Of a stretch of 64,000 nt of DNA, positions 41,734 through 50,491 are shown piece by piece. Under the pieces are notes generated by a model. That model ran no database searches. It worked only from the letters and a program-made list of their open reading frames with translations, and was not told the DNA's origin. The stretch's first letter is position 1. Every line of letters begins with the position of its first letter. A program made the translations under genes and the position numbers. Source of the stretch: Methanobacterium sp. PtaB.Bin024 (lineage in GTDB: Archaea > Methanobacteriota > Methanobacteria > Methanobacteriales > Methanobacteriaceae). The stretch covers positions 1-64,000 of the forward strand of contig MVPY01000033.1 of assembly GCA_002067065.1 (NCBI GenBank). Direction: 5' to 3'.

Positions 41734-42240
41734 ATGCGCAATCTTGAAAAATTAAGTTCACTTAAAGAATACATCCCTAAAATGGGAGAACCCAACGCTA
41801 AAAGCGTTGCCATCTTGATTGATGGACCTAACATGCTACGTAAGGAATTTGGCTTTGATCTAGACGTGATAAAAGAAATATTAAACGAATATGGGAACAT
41901 AAAGGTTGGAAAAGTTTTTCTAAATCAATACGCTTCAGATAAACTCATCGAAGCCATAGTAAATCAGGGAATGTCCCCCATTATTGTGGCAGGTGATATT
42001 GATGTTCAAATGGCAGTTGAAGCTTTCGAAGCCATCCGTAACCCCAATATTGATGTTGTTGCATTGATGACCCGTAACACTGACTTTTTACCCCTGGTTA
42101 ACATTGCCAAAGAAAATGGCAAAGAAACAATAGTCATTGGCGCTGAACCCGGGTTCAGCATTGCTTTAAAAAACTCAGCAGACAGTACCATAGTCCTAAA
42201 AAAACAACACCACCACTCCCACCCTCATGGAGCAATGTAA
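41734..42240 (+). CDS. NYN-domain (LabA/DUF88-like) protein
   Basis: A 168-residue member of the archaeal NYN/PIN-like family. The catalytic aspartates are placed as in NYN nucleases: ILIDGPNM (about residue 29), [11 protein letters not shown] and [14 protein letters not shown] cleavage is therefore the expected activity. A His-rich tail ([10 protein letters not shown]) ends the protein. AGGAGG precedes the ATG. The stop codon lies inside a 21-bp tandem duplication. Its promoter region carries the shared motif P1, tying it to the units at 49-50 kb. Confidence 0.82.
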   Translation: MRNLEKLSSLKEYIPKMGEPNAKSVAILIDGPNMLRKEFGFDLDVIKEILNEYGNIKVGKVFLNQYASDKLIEAIVNQGMSPIIVAGDIDVQMAVEAFEAIRNPNIDVVALMTRNTDFLPLVNIAKENGKETIVIGAEPGFSIALKNSADSTIVLKKQHHHSHPHGAM

Positions 42241-42263
42241 ATCCCTCACGGAGCAATGCAAAT
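42222..42263. repeat. 21-bp tandem duplication over the NYN stop codon
   Basis: CCCTCATGGAGCAATG and CCCTCACGGAGCAATG begin two adjacent 21-bp copies with two mismatches. The first copy contains the TAA stop. In the second the same codon is CAA, so the repeat is in frame but untranslated. Confidence 0.8.
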
Positions 42264-42836
42264 ATTATTTTTTCCTACCTTTTTTTTGAAACCCCTATCA
42301 TTTTATTGACCAATTAATCCACAGGTTACCCCCTGAATTTAGTTGAATTCTATTAAATTTATCACAGATTAATCAAGTTTGGGTCTACAATATAAAATAA
42401 GTCCTATTTACCATATTACTGATTACTCTCCAGTATCTGATTAAATAAAACTATTTTTAACATGGACATTTTAAAGTACTGCAAAAAAACCTTTTTTGGA
42501 AAAATGTACTTATTACTTTCTCAGGAAAATTTATATGCACGTATGTTCTATCTTTACGAGGCTGAAAATAATAAAACCTAAACCAAATTTATTTACAACA
42601 CTTAAATATCAGAAAGTCAAAATTTATGTGAGTTAAGTTTTAGATGTTACAAGGTTAATTGTTATCAATATGTAAGGAATGATCAGAAACCTAGTAAAAT
42701 CTGATCTACTTACCTATTAGGTGATGAAACATTAATCCTCCTTAAAAAAGATTCCAAGGTTTTATTGAAATTTAACACTTAACATAGGTACTTACATTGT
42801 ATTGATATTGATATTGTTGGTTTAAGAGGTGTTTCA
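42264..42836. other. Intergenic region between the NYN gene and trkA
   Basis: T-tracts at 42268-42273 and 42280-42287 are a likely terminator for the NYN gene. The remaining 550 bp hold no credible gene on either strand. A TATA-like TTTATATG at 42529-42536 could start a transcript with a leader of about 280 nt before trkA, which leaves room for a regulatory RNA, but I see no recognisable riboswitch fold. Confidence 0.45.
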
Positions 42837-43490
42837 ATGTACGTGGTAGTGATGGGTGGAGGAAGAGTTGGCCTGAGCCTGGCCTCCTTTTTAATTGCTG
42901 ATGGTCATGATGTTACCCTAATAGAAAATGATGAAACTTTGTGTTCCAATGCCGCAGCTGAACTTGATGCCTTGGTGATCTGTGGCAACGGCACTGACAC
43001 CAAAACCTTAGACGAGGCCAATGTATCCAGTGCAGATGTTTTTGTGGCTGCTACAGGAAACGACGAAGCCAATTTACTTGCCTGCATCCTGGTGAAGGAA
43101 TATAAAATCCCTAAAATCATTGCCAGGGTAAGTGAACCCAGCCATGCTGAAGCATTCCGCAAAGTGGGTATTGACTCGGTTATAAGCCCTGAAATCACAG
43201 CAGCCAGTTATCTGGAGAAACTAATTATCCGACCGAAAATCGCAGACCTGGTAGTAATGGGTAAGGGTGATGCTGAGTTACTTGATTTTAACCTGGAAAA
43301 CGAGAAAGTTATTGGTAAAAGAATTGGGGATATCAGTCCCACTGAAGATTTCATCATTGTGGCTGTCTATGAAAATGGGGATATAACCATTCCAAAACCA
43401 GACATAGTCTTAAAAAAAGGAATGAAAGTTTCTATTCTAGTTAAGACCAGTGCTGCCCGAGCGGTTATGAATAAATTCACCACAATGTAG
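42837..43490 (+). CDS. trkA: TrkA-type potassium-channel regulatory protein
   Basis: A 217-residue cytosolic RCK protein. The N-terminal Rossmann domain begins [14 protein letters not shown] with the NAD-binding acid in TLIENDE. It continues through [11 protein letters not shown] to about residue 130. The C-terminal TrkA-C domain covers about 140-217. It gates TrkH/Ktr-type potassium transporters. No trkH partner lies in the window; the TMEM175-like gene 3 kb upstream is the only other potassium-related candidate. GAGGTG precedes the ATG. Confidence 0.9.
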   Translation: MYVVVMGGGRVGLSLASFLIADGHDVTLIENDETLCSNAAAELDALVICGNGTDTKTLDEANVSSADVFVAATGNDEANLLACILVKEYKIPKIIARVSEPSHAEAFRKVGIDSVISPEITAASYLEKLIIRPKIADLVVMGKGDAELLDFNLENEKVIGKRIGDISPTEDFIIVAVYENGDITIPKPDIVLKKGMKVSILVKTSAARAVMNKFTTM

Positions 43491-43569
43491 TAGAGGGCAT
43501 TAAATATTATCCTTATTATCTCGATATGTATTTGATATCTCTATAGGGCAAGTATTACTTCTAATAAAT

Positions 43570-43956
43570 TCAGCAGTCGCGTTCAGCAGCAATTTCCTTT
43601 ATTTTTTTCTTTAACACTTCAACACATTTTTCCCCTTCTTCGTCCAGTCTTGAAACATCAGTTGGCTTTAAATTTTGTTTATCCAATATTTCCAGGGCAT
43701 TTATGCTTTCTGCAACTTTAACTCCTTTATGTTCTAATATTTTATCCACACAGGATCCTTCACAGCCATTAATTGCCAGTATGGGATATTTTTTTATGAG
43801 ATCTCGGAATCCTTCTCTGTCTGCTGATGTAGCTCCCATGCATATGGAGATGAGTTTATCTGATTCTTCAACAGTGTCTGAACTTGCAGCCCGGGTGACG
43901 AGGCCATAAGGGCTCATCCCACTGCATGGTGCCAATGCTAACTTTTTGTCCTTCAT
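43570..43956 (-). CDS. DGC-domain putative zinc-binding protein
   Basis: A 128-residue protein of the DGC family. It shows the expected cysteine layout: PCSGMSPYGLVTRAA near the N-terminus, ISICMGA, and NGCEGSCVDKILEHKG in the middle. A Lys/Glu-rich helix ends with a final cysteine. Members are thought to bind zinc and often lie near metal or arsenic genes. Here it lies 174 bp downstream of the arsenite methyltransferase on the same strand. AAAGGAGAA precedes the start. Confidence 0.78.
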   Translation of the reverse strand: MKDKKLALAPCSGMSPYGLVTRAASSDTVEESDKLISICMGATSADREGFRDLIKKYPILAINGCEGSCVDKILEHKGVKVAESINALEILDKQNLKPTDVSRLDEEGEKCVEVLKKKIKEIAAERDC

Positions 43957-44130
43957 TTTTCATTCTCCTTTAAATTTGATTTGGTCATCTGATCTTTCTT
44001 TAATGGTTAGGTACTTTAATTATAAATTCCATCAGGTGATGCATAATTAGGTAATCTGAGTAAATGGGCCAAATACCCACAATTCTTGGATCTGAAAGTT
44101 TGTAACATACCATCTTATTGGTGCCCATAT

Positions 44131-44897
44131 CTATTTAATGGCCTTAACTTGGATGCTGAGAATTTTTCCTTCCAGTCTGATGTCCATGTTGGGTTCAGTG
44201 AAGTAATGCGCCTCCATAATTTCCACATCTTTGAATCCTGCTTTGGTAATGGTATCCAGGTATTCCTGTTTTTCCATTGCTCCGGCGATGCAGTCTGACC
44301 AGGCCTGAAAACTTCTCCGGAGGTCTTCAGAAATTTCACCATGGGTAACCAAGTCAGAAACTAAAATTCTTCCACCTGGCTTTAAAACTCTGAAAGCTTC
44401 GCTGTATGCAATATTTTTATCTGGTGTTAGGTTTATGACACAGTTACTGATAATTACATCAATGGTTCCATCTTCAATGGGTAAATCCTCAATTTCTCCC
44501 AGTTTGAACTGAACATTTTGATAACCCCCTTCTTCTGCATTTTGAATGGCAGTTTTAACCATTTCATGGGTCATGTCCACTCCTATTACCTTACCATTTG
44601 CGCCTACCTTTTTTGATGATAGGAAGACATCTATTCCCCCTCTGATCCCAGATCAAGTACTGTTTCTCCTTCACTAATCTCTGCCAGGGCCGTGGGATTT
44701 CCGCATCCCAACCCATAAATGGCATCTGGAGGTATGCTATCTAGCTCTTCCTCTGAATATCCCATTGCTTTGGCCTGTTCTAGTGCACTTTCTAACATAT
44801 CCTCCGTTCCACCACAGCATGAACAATAGGATGCTTTTTTGGTTGCTATTTTGCTGTAACGTTCATTTACATGATCTTTTATTTTCTTTTCTTCCAT
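44131..44897 (-). pseudogene. arsM: Arsenite methyltransferase (ArsM) interrupted by a frameshift
   Basis: The two open halves together make one ArsM, which methylates As(III) using SAM. The N-terminal half has the CSCCGG cysteines and GLGCGNPTALAEISEGETVLDLGS. The C-terminal half resumes at VGVDMTHEMV-like sequence and includes ISNCVINLTPDK and VLKPGGRILVSDL. The break falls in the glycine-rich SAM loop. One G is missing in the run near 44640, turning the expected GSGGGIDVF into GSEGE and stop. I chose the ATG at 44897 (GGTG upstream). Either a recent mutation or a sequencing slip in a G run. Confidence 0.82.
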
Positions 44898-44916
44898 GAT
44901 CACACCAAATAAATCC

Positions 44917-44932
44917 ATATGGATATCCATAT
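44917..44932. promoter_or_regulatory. 16-bp palindrome at the arsM promoter
   Basis: ATATGGATATCCATAT is its own reverse complement. It lies 20 bp upstream of the arsM start and about 35 bp downstream of a minus-strand TATA (TTTTATAAGG, near 44970). This is a repressor position, possibly for an ArsR-type sensor. Confidence 0.55.
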
Positions 44933-45039
44933 ATCCAAATATTTTGATGTATAGGTTAATAGTACTGTTTCCTTATAAAAGTTACGGAGATATACAAAAC
45001 AATTAAAAAAAAAGGATTGAAAATAAACCATACCATGAT

Positions 45040-45741
45040 TTAATCAAGATATTTCAATCTATACTTATTGTACTGCTTTTTTAATAACTTTCGACTGTTT
45101 TTTGTACCATGACCCGGCAGAAAGGTATTGCAACCTGTTTCCAATAGCTCTCCCCAGCTTCTGATCATGGTGGGCACATCAGCAGCGAAAGGTGGGAAAA
45201 CCGACCAGTTGAAAACACCAAACATGGCATCACCCACCAATGCTATCTCCTTATCTAAAATTAGACTCATTGAACCATCTGTATGGCCAGGAGTATGGAT
45301 CAGGTAACAGTTAGGACTTAAAAAATATCCATCTTCCACCAGAAAATCAGGTTTTGCCTTTTCATACTCACTGAATTTGTTTATTTTCCCGGCTATGGCC
45401 ACCAAGAGGCAGGTGATGAAATTAGTGCCACTTGGAACCTGTGATGTCCCCTGTTTCAAATATTCTGCCTCACTTTTTTGAATGATTATTTTAGGCCCAT
45501 ATTTTTCCTTTATACTGGCTGCGTTTCCAACGTGATCATAATGAGCATGGGTTAATGTAAGATAGGACAACCTTTCCTTGGCCAGTAAATCATCCAATTT
45601 TTCGATTAATTCCTTTCTGGAGTTTTCCAGGCCGGTGTCTACTAAAATTGAAATATCATTATCCCTAACTAAATAAGAGTTACTTCTGCCCCCAGTGATC
45701 TGGTAAACTGTGCATCCGTTGGTGGTTTTCCATTTTTTCAT
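45040..45741 (-). CDS. MBL-fold metallo-hydrolase
   Basis: A 233-residue metallo-beta-lactamase fold protein. The metal ligands are LTHAHYDHVG (HxHxDH, about residues 61-66), IHTPGHTDGS and a later Asp in LVGDAMFG, with a final His in FLPGHGTKN. It resembles the glyoxalase II/lactonase-like group. I chose the ATG at 45741, with GTGAT close upstream. No neighbour indicates the substrate. T-rich minus-strand sequence follows the stop, consistent with termination. Confidence 0.85.
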   Translation of the reverse strand: MKKWKTTNGCTVYQITGGRSNSYLVRDNDISILVDTGLENSRKELIEKLDDLLAKERLSYLTLTHAHYDHVGNAASIKEKYGPKIIIQKSEAEYLKQGTSQVPSGTNFITCLLVAIAGKINKFSEYEKAKPDFLVEDGYFLSPNCYLIHTPGHTDGSMSLILDKEIALVGDAMFGVFNWSVFPPFAADVPTMIRSWGELLETGCNTFLPGHGTKNSRKLLKKQYNKYRLKYLD

Positions 45742-45986
45742 TAAAATCACTGCAGATACTTGATAAAATTATAAACTATTAATATTAGTATTTATTATGA
45801 TTATAAATGATCTTGAGGAAATTTCTAAAATTGAAGTATGCCAGATGTAAAAATTAGGATTGGCATTCTGGATTATATTCTTTACTATTTTGTGGTTTTG
45901 GGCCAAAAAAGTGATTTTTGGACTAAAAAAGGTTTTCAGTTATTCAAAGTGTAAAAATGAAATCGAAGTTTCGTTACCTTAGGTTG

Positions 45987-47294
45987 TTATTTTTTCTTAT
46001 TTTCCTCAAAACAAATGTTTGATATGTAAGAAACACCAATTAAGGCATGTTTTAACCTGGTGTTATCCAGAAGATGGCGCATATCCAGAAACTCTCCATC
46101 TTTAACAATTTTCCGTATTTGCACATCAAGGTCCTGATTTTTCTCCAGAGGGATGTGTTTGAAAACAACAGCATGATTATGGAGTAACATTTTTTGGTTT
46201 CCAATATTGGCAGGGTGCATGTAAAACAGAGAACCCAGAACTTCTTCATCAAAACGGGAAAGATCACTTTCCAGATCAACCCCTACCCCAAAACCAAGCA
46301 TGGTTTCACCCTGAAACGTTGGATGATCACTGATGTTCATCCAGAAAGCGATGTTATCAGGATGCATGATCATTTCACGGTTTTTTGGGGCGAGTTTTTT
46401 AATGGGGGATATTTTCACCCCGGAGCTGTAGAACTCTCCTATATCCGCCTGCATAGCCACACTGATAACACCCTTAAATGATGGTCTCATTTTTCTGGCC
46501 ATCTGAAAAATAGCAGAGTAAAGTTCATCCACAGTGAAACCTTCCTCTTTCTTGCTCTCTACCATTACAATGTCTTGGAAATTTCCATCCAGAGCAGCGT
46601 TAAAACCCGTATGGATAGTTACGATCCCAGTATCTCTTGCGGGAATTAAAAAATCAGGAGTGTCATGTTCGTCAGTGGGGAGCCAGACCATGGTACCACC
46701 GATGGTGATCATCTCCCCCATGATCCCCATGAAGTCATGGATCTTCTCACCCAGACCTCCCAGGCCAATTGAGTACTCTGTGTCAGAAAATTTTCTGGAA
46801 TATATGTCTTCTACACCCAGTTGAGCATACAAAACCTTAGATATGTCTCCCACGATCTTTAATGCAGCAGTATCCTGAGAAACCTCTAGAATGGTCAACA
46901 AAACATGTTCATCATCATATTTTAGGAGTTGGCCCCAATCAACCGCAGAATTTTCAGGAACCAATGGATATTCCATGGCATCTTCCATTGTGTGATGGAA
47001 GGAGAATATCTGGTCAAAACCAGCCATTTTCAGAACTTCCATAGGGTAGGGATTCACATTGCAAAGACTAATTTGACCTCCGCGATCCCTCATGATCCTT
47101 TCTGCACGTAAAAGGCTTCTAATACCCCCACTGCTCAGATAACTAACACTATCCATGTTAAAAACAATGAATGAATCTTTCTCCTGTATAATATCATCCA
47201 GAGCTTCATCCAGTGCCAGTGCCCCATAAGCATCTAACCTACCTTCAGGTGCAACTACCAATACTCCATCAATCCTTTCAGAATTTATATTCAT
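45987..47294 (-). CDS. STAS domain fused to a large uncharacterised domain
   Basis: A 435-residue protein. Residues 1-108 are a STAS (anti-sigma-factor antagonist) domain: GRLDAYGALALDEALDDII, then the phosphorylatable-site segment MDSVSYLSSGGIRSLL, whose serine pair sits at the SpoIIAA phosphoserine position. The remaining 325 residues have a globular alpha/beta look, with GLGGLGEKIHDFMG and HPDNIAFWMNIS segments that I do not recognise. No transmembrane helix. A minus-strand TATA (TTATATATAA, 47361-47370) gives a leader of about 40 nt. Likely part of a phosphorylation-switch pathway whose partners are elsewhere. Confidence 0.7.
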   Translation of the reverse strand: MNINSERIDGVLVVAPEGRLDAYGALALDEALDDIIQEKDSFIVFNMDSVSYLSSGGIRSLLRAERIMRDRGGQISLCNVNPYPMEVLKMAGFDQIFSFHHTMEDAMEYPLVPENSAVDWGQLLKYDDEHVLLTILEVSQDTAALKIVGDISKVLYAQLGVEDIYSRKFSDTEYSIGLGGLGEKIHDFMGIMGEMITIGGTMVWLPTDEHDTPDFLIPARDTGIVTIHTGFNAALDGNFQDIVMVESKKEEGFTVDELYSAIFQMARKMRPSFKGVISVAMQADIGEFYSSGVKISPIKKLAPKNREMIMHPDNIAFWMNISDHPTFQGETMLGFGVGVDLESDLSRFDEEVLGSLFYMHPANIGNQKMLLHNHAVVFKHIPLEKNQDLDVQIRKIVKDGEFLDMRHLLDNTRLKHALIGVSYISNICFEENKKK

Positions 47295-48038
47295 GATTTA
47301 CTCCCCATTCCCTGAATTTGTAGTTAAAATGCGATATTACGTAAAATTATAATGTTTTTATTATATATAATAATTTCCATCTTTATTAGAGATTAATAGA
47401 TGATTAATCATCTCTTATCACCGTTTTTAAATTTTTCCCATATTTTTCAGCTTATTCTTACTTTGCACTTGCAGATATCCGGAAAGTATTTGTTTTCTTG
47501 TGGTCAATTGACATGTCAAGTCTGAAATATAGGAAACCCCACAGATAAGGATGATAGTGTCCTTAGGAACATCTCATATACAATTATCTTTAAAGTTAGA
47601 ATCTCCCTCTGAAAACAGAAATTGTACGTTATTTATGTTGTTCTGTAGACTTTACATCTATTAACTTCTCTGAAGAGGGAGAATTCCTGCCCATCCCCCA
47701 TACCAATATTCTTACCAACATTACTCTGAGGAAAACATGTTTTCATCTGTATAAATAATTTGGTGATATTAAGAGGGAACAAAATGTGTTAAATGTATTA
47801 TATCCGCAGATTTTTTTGCAGATATTCTACTGACAACTCAAAATCGTATACTTTTAGACTTTATTTTGATTTAAAATAATTTCCACAAAAATAAGATATC
47901 AACAATTCAGTTAGAATCAATTAATAGTTCAATATCGATTAATGAGTGTAGAATAAATATATGGAAAAAAATCCGAAAAATAGTAGTCTGAACAAATATG
48001 GCAATTTTGTTGATGTAAAAAAGAGGAGTAATAGAACA
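47295..48038. other. 744-bp intergenic region
   Basis: Holds the STAS gene promoter (47361-47370 on the minus strand). A 9-bp inverted repeat is also present (TCTCCCTCT at 47602-47610 pairing with AGAGGGAGA at 47674-47682) around a 63-nt loop. No convincing coding sequence on either strand. The inverted repeat could belong to a small RNA, but no second signal supports it. Confidence 0.45.
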
Positions 48039-48953
48039 TCACTTAGATGTTCCCTTAGCCCTGCTTGGATCTTTTCTTAAATTAAATTTAAATCCGAAAA
48101 GAACCCTGAACATGTTTTTAAATGGCCTCCAATAAATGTGAAGATGTATCAAAGTTCCTACAACCATTAAAATTGCCAGTTCCACATGCCAAAATGTTAA
48201 GGATTGGCTTAAGGCAGTCCTTATTCCAAGATTTACCATGAAGGTTAAAATAACCCCGGTAATTCCTGTACCAAGATAACCTACAGTGACCAACAGATTC
48301 CATATTCTTTTGTGTTTATTCCGTTTTAATATGCCCTTTTTAAATAGATAATATGTAAATAGGTATCCACCTATTATGATAAGGGTGATTGGCAACACAA
48401 AATAATTGGTTCCGTCTCCATTAAGGCTTCCATAGTCTGAACCAGGATCATCTGGTAGTGTGGTTGTGTTTGTATCAGTAGATTGATCTGGTGTGACATC
48501 CGCATTGGTACCATTACCATGTCCTTGATCTGTGGTTGTGGAAGTAGTTGCATCATCAGTAGATGTGGTGGTATCTGAGGTAGATGAATCAGTAGTAGTA
48601 TCTGTGGTGGTGTCTGTAGTGGCAGCTGCTGTTGCTTGGGACAGATCACAGAATCCATCTCCATTTAAATCCACATAACGAGGGCATTGCCCCGGGTAAG
48701 GGTCATTTACCATCCCATAAGGACAGGTGGTAGCACAGGAAGCAGACATGGATCCGAGTGCTATGAATGGAATGGTGGAAATTGCGGCGAATAATTTCTG
48801 TTTCATAGGGATTTTGGTTAATGCAGAGCTTAAATTCTCCTTGGATAACGTAGAGATAACCTTTTCCCTTGATAAAGTAGAGGTTACTTTTTCAATGGAT
48901 AAAGCCGGAACTAATTTTTCCTTTGACATCACAGATTTTATTTTCCCAATCAT
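48039..48953 (-). CDS. Membrane protein with nonapeptide repeats, EF-hand-like loop and haem-b-like helices
   Basis: A 304-residue protein. Residues 10-45 are four nonapeptide repeats of the form S-x-E-K-[LV]-x-S-[TA]-L before a hydrophobic segment (about 54-72). Then come a Cys segment with a calcium-loop-like DLNGDGFCD, a Thr/Asp/Ser-rich stretch (about 105-175) and four C-terminal helices. The last helices match the downstream paralogue, with FWHVEL and HLHIYW supplying histidines suited to haem b (DUF4405-like). The start overlaps the stop of the upstream paralogue by 4 bp. I infer a membrane redox protein with an exposed stalk. Confidence 0.65.
   Translation of the reverse strand: MIGKIKSVMSKEKLVPALSIEKVTSTLSREKVISTLSKENLSSALTKIPMKQKLFAAISTIPFIALGSMSASCATTCPYGMVNDPYPGQCPRYVDLNGDGFCDLSQATAAATTDTTTDTTTDSSTSDTTTSTDDATTSTTTDQGHGNGTNADVTPDQSTDTNTTTLPDDPGSDYGSLNGDGTNYFVLPITLIIIGGYLFTYYLFKKGILKRNKHKRIWNLLVTVGYLGTGITGVILTFMVNLGIRTALSQSLTFWHVELAILMVVGTLIHLHIYWRPFKNMFRVLFGFKFNLRKDPSRAKGTSK
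48819..48926 (-). repeat. Four 27-bp coding repeats (nonapeptide)
   Basis: The repeats encode SKEKLVPAL, SIEKVTSTL, SREKVISTL and SKENLSSAL in tandem, in the cytosolic N-terminus of the membrane protein encoded at 48039-48953. The nucleotide repeats are imperfect. Confidence 0.75.
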
Positions 48954-49285
48954 GCTTGTGACCTCCTTCTTTTTGCGGCTACAAACATAGTCTTGGCAGA
49001 TTTCCAGTAGGTGTGGAAGTGGAACACCGTGACCAGGGCCAGTGTTACACCCAGTTCAACGTGCCAGTAAAGTAACTCCGGACTTATTGGCAGTTTAACA
49101 TTTAATTCCATAACCAGAAGTAGGATGAAACCTGCTCCTGCAGATATCAGAAATGCTAATCCAATTATTAAATTCCATATATTGATATGTAATGCTTTTT
49201 TGATCAATTTCATTTTGTACAGACTGTAAGTAAGTAAATAGCCCCCGATAAATGGGAGGGCAGGTAAGATCATATCGTAAACCAT
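48950..49285 (-). CDS. Small four-helix membrane protein, probable haem-b type
   Basis: A 111-residue integral membrane protein with four helices, paralogous to the C-terminal half of the next gene. Shared blocks are GGYLLTYSLYKMKLIKK, IWNLI, YWHVELGV and FHFHTYW. The histidines at the helix ends are suited to haem b, as in cytochrome b561/DUF4405-like proteins. The ATG at 49285 has GGGGGA at 6-nt spacing. First gene of a two-gene unit (4-bp overlap). Promoter copy P2 lies about 200 bp upstream on the same strand. Confidence 0.68.
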   Translation of the reverse strand: MVYDMILPALPFIGGYLLTYSLYKMKLIKKALHINIWNLIIGLAFLISAGAGFILLLVMELNVKLPISPELLYWHVELGVTLALVTVFHFHTYWKSAKTMFVAAKRRRSQA

Positions 49286-49487
49286 AATCATTCCCCCATA
49301 AATTTTAGAATACTTATTTTCAATTCCATTTAAAACTTTATATTGCTTTTATTTCTCTTTAAAAAAAGGTTCATGTGTTTTTAGACAAATATGATATTAT
49401 TAAAACTTTAAAAATATTTTAAGTTCAAAAGTATGCCATGAACCTGTTTTAAGAGCTTTTTGTAGGATTACGTTTACTAAATAGATC

Positions 49488-49530
49488 ATCTATATAAAAG
49501 TAATTATTCCAAGATTACACCCAGATCTTT
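49488..49530 (-). promoter_or_regulatory. Conserved promoter motif, copy P2 (haem-b membrane proteins)
   Basis: On the minus strand this reads GATCTGGGTGTAATCTTGG, then AATAATTACTTTTATATAG. The upstream block and the TATA-like segment match copies P3 and P4 almost base for base, but point the opposite way to P3, so a divergent pair of promoters occupies this 412-bp gap. Confidence 0.68.
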
Positions 49531-49620
49531 CCAAAATCATGCCCCATTATTGCTTTAATGAGTAATCCGAACTGTTCAAATTTCAGATTCCATATTGGGC
49601 AATTTTCGGGAAGAAAATGG

Positions 49621-49665
49621 GTCTGATCTGGGCATTAACTTGGAATAATCATTTATCCTATCATA
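49621..49665 (+). promoter_or_regulatory. Conserved promoter motif, copy P3 (small secreted protein)
   Basis: GATCTGGGCATTAACTTGG is followed by AATAATCATTTATCCTATC. It lies about 40-80 bp upstream of the gene at 49704. Similarity with P4 extends about 25 bp further upstream. Confidence 0.68.
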
Positions 49666-49703
49666 AGTTTATTTTAGTCACACACTAATGGAGGTGAAAT
49701 GGA

Positions 49704-50096
49704 GTGAACAATCTAAAAAAAGGAGCATTGATCTGTGCCATAGTAATGGTAGCCAGTATCGTACCTGCTTTTGCATTGAATGATACATCTGACAATACCA
49801 CTACAGATCAAAATAGCACCCAGACTACCACTCAGAACCAGCATCAATATGGTCAGGAAACCACTGCTTCAGATAGTGGTAACTGTGGAACCTGCGATAG
49901 AACAGGTAATGGAGACTGTGACAGAACCCAAGATAGGACCTGTGACGGAACTTGTGATGGAACTTGTGATGGAAGCGGTGACGAAAATCAGTACAAGTAC
50001 CAGTACGGCCAAGATAACAGTAACGCAGGATCATCAAACAATGAGCAGTCACACCAGTACCAGTACGGCCAAGATAACAGTAACGCAGATAATTAA
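49704..50096 (+). CDS. Small secreted Cys/Asp-rich repeat protein
   Basis: A 130-residue exported protein. The signal peptide covers about 1-24 (ending VPAFA-LN). The mature part is Asn/Gln/Thr/Asp-rich. A central cysteine block (CGTCDRTGNGDCDRTQ, then repeated CDGT units) is followed by two copies of YQYGQDNSNA. The GTG start follows GGAGGTG; the nearer ATG is followed at once by a stop. No family recognised. The acidic and cysteine repeats suggest metal binding, an inference. Promoter copy P3 lies upstream and a hairpin terminator downstream. Confidence 0.68.
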   Translation: MNNLKKGALICAIVMVASIVPAFALNDTSDNTTTDQNSTQTTTQNQHQYGQETTASDSGNCGTCDRTGNGDCDRTQDRTCDGTCDGTCDGSGDENQYKYQYGQDNSNAGSSNNEQSHQYQYGQDNSNADN

Positions 50097-50140
50097 AACT
50101 GTGATGGCCAAAACTGTAAAAACACAACCTAACTTAAGAG

Positions 50141-50179
50141 AAAGGTTAATTTACAACCTTTCATTTTTTTATTTTTTTA
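50141..50179 (+). terminator. Hairpin plus T-tract terminator
   Basis: Stem AAAGGTT/AACCTTT (50141-50147 with 50155-50161) with a 7-nt loop, followed by two T7 tracts. It ends the small secreted protein transcript. Confidence 0.7.
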
Positions 50180-50400
50180 AGAGAAATTAACAATATCCGT
50201 TGTTTTATATGATTAAATGACTAATAGACTTTTAATGGATATTTTATTAGTTTTTATATGGATTTTTATTTGTTTTTACACTGAGTCCTCTCAATGAGTG
50301 GGAATGAATAAATCAATTTATTATTAATTTAAAAATTTTAAAAAAATAAATAGATTTTTTTGGTTTTAAATTAAGTTTAGGGTGATTTCCGGCGAGAATT

Positions 50401-50448
50401 TGGTGTGATCTGGGTGTGAATTTGGAAAAATCATTTATCTTATCATGG
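50401..50448 (+). promoter_or_regulatory. Conserved promoter motif, copy P4 (45-residue protein)
   Basis: GATCTGGGTGTGAATTTGG is followed by AAAAATCATTTATCTTATC. About 40-90 bp upstream of the short gene at 50492. It is nearly identical to P3, including sequence further upstream, so a duplicated promoter is likely. Confidence 0.68.
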
Positions 50449-50491
50449 AGTTATGTATAGCCAACCAAGTAGAGGAGGTGAACCTCAAGAT

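Noticed and set aside
42537..42836. Riboswitch in a long leader of trkA
   Set aside because: A long leader is possible, but no potassium- or cyclic-dinucleotide-type motif could be identified, and the TATA assignment is weak.
47590..47690. Structured small RNA or riboswitch
   Set aside because: A 9-bp stem with a 63-nt loop is all that is seen; no recognised riboswitch core, no promoter and no terminator framing it.
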